A DNA stretch of 64,000 nucleotides from Pararhizobium antarcticum (GTDB taxonomy: Bacteria > Pseudomonadota > Alphaproteobacteria > Rhizobiales > Rhizobiaceae), in contig NZ_LSRP01000002.1 of NCBI RefSeq assembly GCF_001885585.1, positions 62,001 through 126,000 of the forward strand. The letters run 5' to 3'. The notes beneath the pieces were generated by a model. That model made no database searches. It was given only the letters and a program-made list of their open reading frames with translations, and was not told the origin of the DNA. Shown one piece after another: positions 58,188 through 64,000 of this stretch. Position 1 is the first letter of the stretch, and each line of letters opens with the position of its first letter. Position numbers and translations under genes: made by a program.

Positions 58188-58613
58188 CTATTCTGTCGCG
58201 ATGAAGGGAAGAAACGCGTCAAGGCCGCGCGGTATCCTTATAGGATCTCCGCGGCGTTGGCTGGCGTTGCCATCGGCACGCCACCATCCATGTCGTGTTC
58301 GACATATTTCACGGCCAGGATGCTGAGCACCGATCCGAGCAGAACGCCAAACATTATTCGCATCATCATTGTTTTGTTCTTCCACTAATTGCGCGAGAGA
58401 AACGTGCCACTCGCGCCTAAGTTCCCCGGCGGTTGCCGCGGGGGGGCTGATCGCCAGAAAGCTTTGATCGACGCAGCGTGACGCTGCGATAATCGGGGCT
58501 GTGCAGATCGTCAGCACTCGACTGTCCTGTTGGAAAACCGGCGTGTCCGGATCAAGCGCAAAAGCATGCCACGGCCGGGCGTGCGTCGTGCCGCCATCTC
58601 CGAACTTGCACAT
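58188..58613 (-). CDS. Doubtful hypothetical protein with strong ribosome site
   Basis: ATG 58613 is preceded by GGAGAG at good spacing and begins MCKFGDGGTTHARPWHAF. The first 70 residues look like a plausible soluble protein, but the last 55 are arginine/tryptophan-rich shadow-like sequence that overlaps another small ORF in a different frame (58238-58369). Either the gene is real and the inner ORF is not, or a frameshift near 58400 separates two genes. No family recognised. Confidence 0.3.
   Translation of the reverse strand: MCKFGDGGTTHARPWHAFALDPDTPVFQQDSRVLTICTAPIIAASRCVDQSFLAISPPAATAGELRREWHVSLAQLVEEQNNDDANNVWRSARIGAQHPGREICRTRHGWWRADGNASQRRGDPIRIPRGLDAFLPFIATE
58238..58369 (-). CDS. 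Possible 43-residue single-pass membrane protein
   Basis: Starting at the first of three ATGs (58369), the peptide begins MMMRIMFGVLLGSVLSILAV, one clear membrane helix, then a short acidic and polar tail (EHDMDGG...ANAAEIL). GTGGAAG lies 10-16 bases upstream. Codon use and the hydrophobic pattern look natural, but it overlaps another frame on the same strand. Low confidence; function unknown. Confidence 0.4.
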   Translation of the reverse strand: MMMRIMFGVLLGSVLSILAVKYVEHDMDGGVPMATPANAAEIL

Positions 58614-58851
58614 AGTCGTTGAACTCTCCTGCTTTTCGATGCTAAACCGGGGGAGTGCAGTGCAGCAAATTGACGGACGGACGCTGGCATGGCGCAAGCG
58701 ACCGCTTATTTTTTCAATTCATGTTTCAATATTTTGCAGGTTCGACCACGAAAACTTCAGAGCAATATGGTAAGTGCCTGCCACCGTATCCAATCGTTAA
58801 ATACGGTGATCGCTCGAGCTTTCTGGCGGTGGAGCCATTGGAATAGACGAC

Positions 58852-60303
58852 GTGGCGATTAGAAGGAACGTTGATCCCTTGACCGAAAATCTCATTGTTC
58901 CCATCATTCTGGCCGGTGGCAAGGGGACGCGGCTCTGGCCAATGTCCCGCTCGCAGCGGCCCAAGCAGTTTCTGGCTTTGACGGGTGACTTCAGCCTGTT
59001 TCAATTGACGTTGCAGCGGCTGGCTGATCCCGAGCGATACGACAAGCCGATCGTGGTCACCAATGCCGACTACCGCTTTCTGGTCGCCGAGCAGGCGCAG
59101 GAAATCGGCGTGGAGCTTGCAGAGGTGGTGCTCGAGCCAATCGCCCGAAATACGGCGCCGGCGATCGCCGCAGCCTCGCTGATTGCCGCGCGCGATGGCG
59201 CCCGTCTCGTGCACGTGCTGGCGTCCGACCACAACATCCTCGTCGACAGCGCCTACCTCACCGCGGTCGATACGGCCGTGGCTGCCGCCAAGAGTGGACG
59301 TCTTGCGACATTCGGCATCACGCCGACGGCGCCAGCGACAGGCTTCGGCTATATCGAGGGCGGCGACACGCAGACGAGCGGCGCGCTGGCCGTCAAACGC
59401 TTTGTCGAAAAGCCGGACGAGGCCAAGGCGCAGGAAATGATCGCCAGTGGGAACTACTACTGGAATTCCGGCATGTTCCTGTTCGATTCCGCCGTTTTCC
59501 TGTCCGAGTGCGGGACGCTGGCACCCGACGTCCTGGCCGCTGCGGAGGCTTCTGTCGCCGCCGCGCACAAGGACCTCGATTTCATGCGTCTCGGCGAGAC
59601 GGAATTTGCGGAATCACCGGATATCTCGGTCGACTACGCGATTTTCGAAAAAACAGCGCTGGCATCAGTTGTTCCCTCGCCAATCAGCTGGTCTGATCTC
59701 GGCGCCTGGGATGCCGTCTGGAAGGAAAGCCCAGCCGACGCTTCCGGCAACGTGACGAAGGGCCCTGTGCACGTCTTTGATTCGCGAAACTCGTTTGCCC
59801 TGTCCGAAGGCGCGCATGTCGTGATTAACGGGCTCGACGACGCCGTCGTGATCGCGTCCGAAGACGCCGTCTATGTCGGCAAGCTTTCCGACGCGCAGGC
59901 TGTCGGAACCGTCGTCAAGCATCTGGCAAAGCTGCCGACGACAGCGAGACTCACCGAAGAGCATCGCACCAGCTATCGGCCCTGGGGCGGGTTCAGCTCG
60001 CTTCTGTCAGGCGAGCGTTTTCAGGTGAAGCGCCTCTTCGTCAAGCCCGGCAAGCAGCTTTCGCTGCAGAAGCACCACCATCGGTCGGAACACTGGATCG
60101 TGGTGCGCGGCACGGCAGAGGTGCAGATCGGCGAAACCAAACGCATGCTGCGCGAGAACGAATCTGTCTATATTCCACAGGGCGAGCTGCACCGGCTTTC
60201 CAATCCGGGAAAGATCCTGCTCGAGCTCATCGAAGTACAGACCGGGTCCTATCTTGGCGAAGACGACATCATTCGTCTGGAAGACGCGTTCGGACGCAAC
60301 TGA
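58852..60303 (+). CDS. manC: Mannose-1-phosphate guanylyltransferase / mannose-6-phosphate isomerase
   Basis: A 483-residue bifunctional type II enzyme. The nucleotidyltransferase domain opens with IILAGGKGTRLWPMSRSQRPKQ near residues 18-39 and has FVEKPDEAKA and YYWNSGMFLF motifs near residues 185-205. The C-terminal cupin isomerase domain (after about 360) has YRPWGGFSSL, LQKHHHRSEHWIVVRGTAEV and the IPQGELHRLSNPG segment. Makes GDP-mannose, a precursor for surface polysaccharides. GTG 58852 gives full length; TTG 58879, preceded by AGAAGGA, is an alternative start 9 codons further in. Followed by the phosphomannomutase gene after 38 bases. Confidence 0.95.
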   Translation: MAIRRNVDPLTENLIVPIILAGGKGTRLWPMSRSQRPKQFLALTGDFSLFQLTLQRLADPERYDKPIVVTNADYRFLVAEQAQEIGVELAEVVLEPIARNTAPAIAAASLIAARDGARLVHVLASDHNILVDSAYLTAVDTAVAAAKSGRLATFGITPTAPATGFGYIEGGDTQTSGALAVKRFVEKPDEAKAQEMIASGNYYWNSGMFLFDSAVFLSECGTLAPDVLAAAEASVAAAHKDLDFMRLGETEFAESPDISVDYAIFEKTALASVVPSPISWSDLGAWDAVWKESPADASGNVTKGPVHVFDSRNSFALSEGAHVVINGLDDAVVIASEDAVYVGKLSDAQAVGTVVKHLAKLPTTARLTEEHRTSYRPWGGFSSLLSGERFQVKRLFVKPGKQLSLQKHHHRSEHWIVVRGTAEVQIGETKRMLRENESVYIPQGELHRLSNPGKILLELIEVQTGSYLGEDDIIRLEDAFGRN

Positions 60304-60341
60304 GCGGGTCCGCATCTCAAAACAGGAGCTTTGAAGCGCAC

Positions 60342-61742
60342 ATGGCGGCAGCATTTGGAACATCGGGCCTGCGCGGCCCGGCGGTTGATTTCACGGCGGA
60401 GGTTTGCGCCGCCTATGTCCGGGCCTTTCTGGAGCGCTGCGCGGAGGCCGGCGAGGGAAGGACGGCCTATGTCGCTGCCGATCTCAGGGAATCGAGCCCC
60501 CGGATCGCCGGCTATTGCCTGGCCGCGATCGAAGCGGAAGGCTGGACGGCCGACTGGGCCGGCGAAGTGCCCACGCCCGCCGTTGCCGCCTATGCAATGG
60601 CCCGTGGCGCTCCGGCAATGATGATCACCGGCAGCCATATTCCGGAAAGCTACAACGGCATCAAGTTCTACCGGCCCGACGGCGAGTTTCTGAAAACCGA
60701 CGAGGCACCGGTGCGGCTGCGGGCAGAGGCCATGCTGGCGGCTGGCCTTGTCGCAGGCGCAGCGGCTCCCGGGGCGCCATTGGCCGACGTCGCATCCTCC
60801 TATCTCAGCCGCTACATCGATGCGTTCGGCACCGATGCGCTGGCCGGCCTGAAGATCGGTGTGGACCTGCATTCGGCGGTCGGCCGCGATCTGACGGTAG
60901 CGATCTTTGAGGGGCTGGGCGCGCAATGCACGCCCTTTAGGCGCGTCGATCGCTTCGTGGCCGTCGATACCGAGGCGCTGGACCCGGATGATGTGGCCCG
61001 TGCCAAGGCGGTGATCCTGGAACATGGACTGGATGCGGTGGTCTCCACCGATGGTGACGGTGACCGCCCGCTGGTGATCGACGATACCGGGCGACAGATC
61101 CATGGCGACGTCCTGGGCATGCTGACGGCGCGCGCCATCGGTGCAAAGACCGTCGTCACGCCGCTCTCCTCCACAGGCGCCGTCGAACAGTCCGGCTGGT
61201 TCGACACGGTGGTGCGGACAATGATCGGATCGCCTTATGTGGTGGCCGAAATGGGCAAGGCCGAAGCCCATCCCGTTGTCGGTTTTGAAGCCAATGGCGG
61301 TTTCCTGCTTCAGGACGACGTGCCGCTGGCCAAGGGCATGCTTCAGCGCCTGCCGACGCGCGATGCCATCCTGCCGGCTGTTGCCTGCCTTGTCCTGGCG
61401 AAATCCGAGGGCAAGAGGCTGTCGCAACTGGCGGCAAGCTTGCCGCCGCGCTTCATGCAGGCCGACCGCGTCAAGGAGGTATCGGCGGACAAGGCCAAGG
61501 TCTTCCTGAAGTCGGTGGAAAGCTCGCTCGAATTCAGGGCCGCTTTCGACCCGCGGATCGCAGCCCCGGTGGAAATCTCGACGCTTGACGGGGTTCGCAT
61601 GGTGTTTGCAAACAAGGACACCGTCCACTTCCGGCAATCCGGCAATGCCCCCGAGATGCGCATCTACGTCGAGACGGGGGCCACGGAGTCGACAGGGCGT
61701 CTTCTCGGCGATCTCATGGAACGCTTGAAGAGCGAGTTCTGA
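60342..61742 (+). CDS. manB: Phosphomannomutase/phosphoglucomutase
   Basis: A 466-residue alpha-D-phosphohexomutase. FGTSGLRG at residues 5-12, the phosphoserine loop TGSHIPESYNGIKFY near 95-109, the metal loop STDGDGDRPL near 235-244, the sugar loop GFEANGGFLL near 307-316 and the phosphate site RQSGNAPEMRIYVE near 430-443 are present. Turns mannose-6-phosphate into mannose-1-phosphate for ManC, whose gene is directly upstream. AGGAG lies 12 bases before the ATG. Confidence 0.93.
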   Translation: MAAAFGTSGLRGPAVDFTAEVCAAYVRAFLERCAEAGEGRTAYVAADLRESSPRIAGYCLAAIEAEGWTADWAGEVPTPAVAAYAMARGAPAMMITGSHIPESYNGIKFYRPDGEFLKTDEAPVRLRAEAMLAAGLVAGAAAPGAPLADVASSYLSRYIDAFGTDALAGLKIGVDLHSAVGRDLTVAIFEGLGAQCTPFRRVDRFVAVDTEALDPDDVARAKAVILEHGLDAVVSTDGDGDRPLVIDDTGRQIHGDVLGMLTARAIGAKTVVTPLSSTGAVEQSGWFDTVVRTMIGSPYVVAEMGKAEAHPVVGFEANGGFLLQDDVPLAKGMLQRLPTRDAILPAVACLVLAKSEGKRLSQLAASLPPRFMQADRVKEVSADKAKVFLKSVESSLEFRAAFDPRIAAPVEISTLDGVRMVFANKDTVHFRQSGNAPEMRIYVETGATESTGRLLGDLMERLKSEF

Positions 61743-61745
61743 AGG

Positions 61746-61775
61746 ACGCGCGCGTCTTTATGCAAAGGCGCGCGT
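61746..61775. terminator. Hairpin terminator after manB
   Basis: ACGCGCG (61746-61752) pairs with CGCGCGT (61769-61775), with an inner CTTT/AAAG pairing around ATGC. It begins 4 bases after the manB stop and lies between convergent genes. No long T-run. Confidence 0.55.
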
Positions 61776-61876
61776 GACGCCGTGATGCTTGCCGCCATCA
61801 GACGGGCTGCCCGGCCGCTTCGCTGTCAGGAGGTGCTGTCAGCGGTCGTTTTGGCAATGACTGACCGGATGCGAGG

Positions 61877-63622
61877 TCAAAACAGCGCCGATTCGAAAAG
61901 ATCGTCCTCGTCATTGGAGACGACGGTCAGGTTCGGCGCTGCGGCGGCGCTGCCGAATATCACCGCATGCACTTCGCGCTCTTTCACCATTGTATAGACC
62001 TTGGCGATCTTGCCGCCGACATCGGAAAGCGCTGCTTCCAGGCCATCGGTCGGGGGGAAGTCCTCTGCCGCAAGATCGGCAGCCTGCTGCGCGCACCCGG
62101 TCAGCACATCACCAAGCTGCGCCCTGTAGTCTAGCTTTGCAACGGACGCGGTCACCTTGGTCGCGATGTCGTAGCCACATCCCCGCAGGACAACCAGATC
62201 CTCTTCCATCATGTCACCGGCGCTGCGGATGGCGTTTAGCGCGTTCTCCAGCTTGGTGTCGAGCGGCTCGCCGCGGTCCGTTTCAGACTGTGAATCGCCC
62301 AACTTCGTGGCGTTCGCCTGCAGAACCTGGAGCTCCTCCAGGATGCTCTGTGCCGTCTCGTCGAGCTTGCCGGCGAAACCCCGGAGTTCGCCGGTCACGA
62401 CATTGATCGCCCGGCCTTCTTCGCCCAACCGGCTGCAGCGCAGATTGGTGTTCAGCGCCATATACTGGATATCGGTGCGGATCAGCTTGATCGTTTCAAC
62501 GCCGTCGAGAAGCTCGCGCACCGTGGCGATGGTGCCGCAGCCGAGTTCATTGGCCGCATCAGCCGCCTTTTCGATGTCGCCGACGACGGTCCGTGCGGCA
62601 GTGACATCCCGTTCCAGTATCCGCATGGCGCTGTTTGTGCCCGCGCCACCTTTCGGCTCCATTTCGCCGTGCAGTTCGAGCAGGCCGGCGATGTCAGTGT
62701 TGAACCCGGCGATCGTACCGACGATCGTGCCGCTCTCGCGGTCGAAATCGGTGGTGATCTGGTTGAGCTGCTGCGATACGAGATGGCGGATCACCAGCGA
62801 CAGACGGTTCAGCTCGTCGAACGGCAACGCCCTGCCTTCGGGTGAATCCAGATAGGCATCCAGGATCGAGAACGCCGCCTGGCAATGCTCGATCCGCTGG
62901 CGCGTAATATCGCCGATCTGCATCGCCGAGAGCGTCACGCTAACCCTGCCTTGAACCTTGCGCGTTAAATCGCTCACCCTGGCCGCGATGTCTGCAAGGT
63001 GCCGGCGCTGCGCACCCAGTTCGCTGACATTGCTGGAAAGGCTGGCAACGATCGCGGGCACCGACTTCCGGTATCCCTCCAGTGTCTGGCGTCCGCGCGT
63101 CGAGGCAATGCCGAGTGTCGCCCCGAGCGCCAGAATATTGGCCGAAAGCTGGTTGACCTGTGTGCTGCCCAATTGAATGCGTTCGATGATCTCTTCGGCG
63201 AACCCGGCAAAATCCGCGATGCCGGCGCCGGTGATTTTGGCTGTAATCGCAAAGGTGCGCAGGTAACGCAGCGTTTCCTGCATATCGTCGACGTAGGAAC
63301 GCAAAGCCTTCTCGGTCTTTGTCACATCTTCCAGCCGCTGCTGCCGGTCATGCTCAAGCTGCGGCAGGAGGGAAATCTGACTGACCGTCTGCGCCAACTG
63401 ATCGGCAGTAGACTGCGCCGTTTCTGCATCCAGCGACTTTGCAAGATTGTCGAGCGTCGACAATAAGCGGTTGAGAACGTCGAGCACGGAGATGAGGATT
63501 TCGCCACCGGCGAGAAACCTTTGCTCGATCTGCGACCGGGCGCTTTCGAGCCGCGACACGAGATCGGTCTCGGCGGACCGGGTCGGAGAGTACGCAACAT
63601 TTGATCTTCCAGACAACGCCAT
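61877..63622 (-). CDS. Soluble chemoreceptor-like coiled-coil protein
   Basis: A 581-residue protein without membrane segments or signal peptide, largely heptad-patterned helix. A segment near residues 400-425 (ALNTNLRCSRLGEEGRAINV, then VTGELRGFAGKLDETA) resembles the signalling hairpin tip of methyl-accepting chemotaxis proteins (ALNAAIEAARAGEQGRGF in typical members) but with clear changes, so coupling to CheA/CheW may be weakened or absent. It may be a cytoplasmic receptor or a structural relative. No classical PAS, HAMP or sensor domain is visible. The ribosome site before ATG 63622 is weak. It stands alone, convergent with manB. Confidence 0.65.
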   Translation of the reverse strand: MALSGRSNVAYSPTRSAETDLVSRLESARSQIEQRFLAGGEILISVLDVLNRLLSTLDNLAKSLDAETAQSTADQLAQTVSQISLLPQLEHDRQQRLEDVTKTEKALRSYVDDMQETLRYLRTFAITAKITGAGIADFAGFAEEIIERIQLGSTQVNQLSANILALGATLGIASTRGRQTLEGYRKSVPAIVASLSSNVSELGAQRRHLADIAARVSDLTRKVQGRVSVTLSAMQIGDITRQRIEHCQAAFSILDAYLDSPEGRALPFDELNRLSLVIRHLVSQQLNQITTDFDRESGTIVGTIAGFNTDIAGLLELHGEMEPKGGAGTNSAMRILERDVTAARTVVGDIEKAADAANELGCGTIATVRELLDGVETIKLIRTDIQYMALNTNLRCSRLGEEGRAINVVTGELRGFAGKLDETAQSILEELQVLQANATKLGDSQSETDRGEPLDTKLENALNAIRSAGDMMEEDLVVLRGCGYDIATKVTASVAKLDYRAQLGDVLTGCAQQAADLAAEDFPPTDGLEAALSDVGGKIAKVYTMVKEREVHAVIFGSAAAAPNLTVVSNDEDDLFESALF

Positions 63623-64000
63623 ACCCCATGTCTCGCGAATTTAAGGACATCGTAATCACGAGTCGGAAACTTAGCGTAAACTTCGAGAGAAGAGGCCTGC
63701 GAGAAATAGTCTGTTTTACACGGATTCTCGTTATGAGGGCGCTGGCGCCCAAAGGGTTGTGCTGCAAACTCTTGTGGGGCAGAAATAATATTAGATACAA
63801 CTGCACAAGAATAAAATATTGATATAAATCAATGTGATAAGTGTGTGTCAACGCACCGATTTTTTAATTTTTATGACAGCAAAAACTACCAATGCGGGAA
63901 ATTTAATCAAAAAATTTACCTTTCATTAAGTCAGAATTGAGACATTTGTTATCGGGGAATATAGAGTTACTCAAATATTGTTCGGGGCCTATTATGCAAA
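63623..64000. other. AT-rich region without an evident gene at the right edge
   Basis: About 380 bases rich in A and T, with no credible coding frame; a 73-codon plus-strand frame at 63601-63822 overlaps the neighbouring gene start and lacks a ribosome site. It is likely promoter DNA for the chemoreceptor-like gene and for a gene beyond the window; the last bases (ATGCAAA from 63994) could be the start of a plus-strand gene. Confidence 0.5.

Noticed and set aside
1-64000. tRNA or rRNA genes, CRISPR arrays, insertion sequences or prophage
   Set aside because: None were recognised by eye on either strand; a tRNAscan and CRISPR search would be needed to be certain.

Overview
The window looks like chromosomal DNA of an alphaproteobacterium of the Rhizobiales, probably Rhizobiaceae. 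The main signs are a eukaryotic-type glutamine synthetase II (glnII) with a divergent 63-codon gstI-like gene and a sigma-54 promoter, a rhizobial rkp-1 capsule cluster (rkpA-G-H-I-J), a fused SecDF, and many ABC importers of soil-bacterium type. Coding density is high. I saw no tRNA, rRNA, CRISPR array, transposase or phage gene.

Layout. 1-8.3 kb: the end of an unknown gene, a GT2-like protein, then an inositol-monophosphatase-family gene downstream of an AfuABC/FbpABC-type importer (ATPase, fused double permease, binding protein), with a divergent LacI regulator. 8.4-10.2 kb: gstI-like/glnII nitrogen pair. 10.2-13.4 kb: kpsF, a single-module KpsC-like Kdo transferase and a hexapeptide acetyltransferase in one operon. 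13.6-18 kb: an Rrf2 regulator, a small protein preceded by a Cys-containing leader ORF, secDF and a membrane protein. 18.1-27.1 kb: two divergent operons for arginine or arginine-derivative use. One has DDAH, TetR, an AruH-like transaminase and an AruI-like decarboxylase. The other has a polar amino acid ABC importer and an M20 amidohydrolase. 27.3-30.9 kb: a transglutaminase-like protein with a lost catalytic Cys, then cydAB with a small DUF2474 subunit. 30.9-45.4 kb: the rkp capsule locus, dominated by a 2522-residue polyketide synthase-like RkpA, with a divergent Wza/KpsD-like export lipoprotein. 45.5-58.2 kb: two divergent operons for import and breakdown of an unknown sugar-acid-containing compound (GntR, DUF1537 kinase, Dpp-type ABC importer; DapA-like aldolase, BNR hydrolase, Fe-alcohol dehydrogenase, PdxA2). 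58.2-64 kb: two small uncertain ORFs, manC-manB for GDP-mannose, a soluble chemoreceptor-like coiled-coil protein and an AT-rich gene-poor end.

The most striking system is rkpA-rkpG-rkpH. RkpA has the order KS-AT-DH-(degenerate methyltransferase)-ER-KR-ACP with no thioesterase. It is translationally coupled to an alpha-oxoamine synthase (RkpG) and followed by a YxxxK short-chain reductase (RkpH). This is the same three-enzyme logic as fungal fumonisin-type sphinganine-analogue synthesis: reducing PKS, amino-acid-condensing PLP release enzyme, 3-keto reductase. Together with rkpI (a membrane enzyme of the alkaline phosphatase/LtaS type) and KpsS/KpsC-like Kdo transferases, it suggests that the cell makes a dedicated amino-alcohol lipid, perhaps as a capsule anchor or carrier. 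That product is an inference, not something visible in the DNA.
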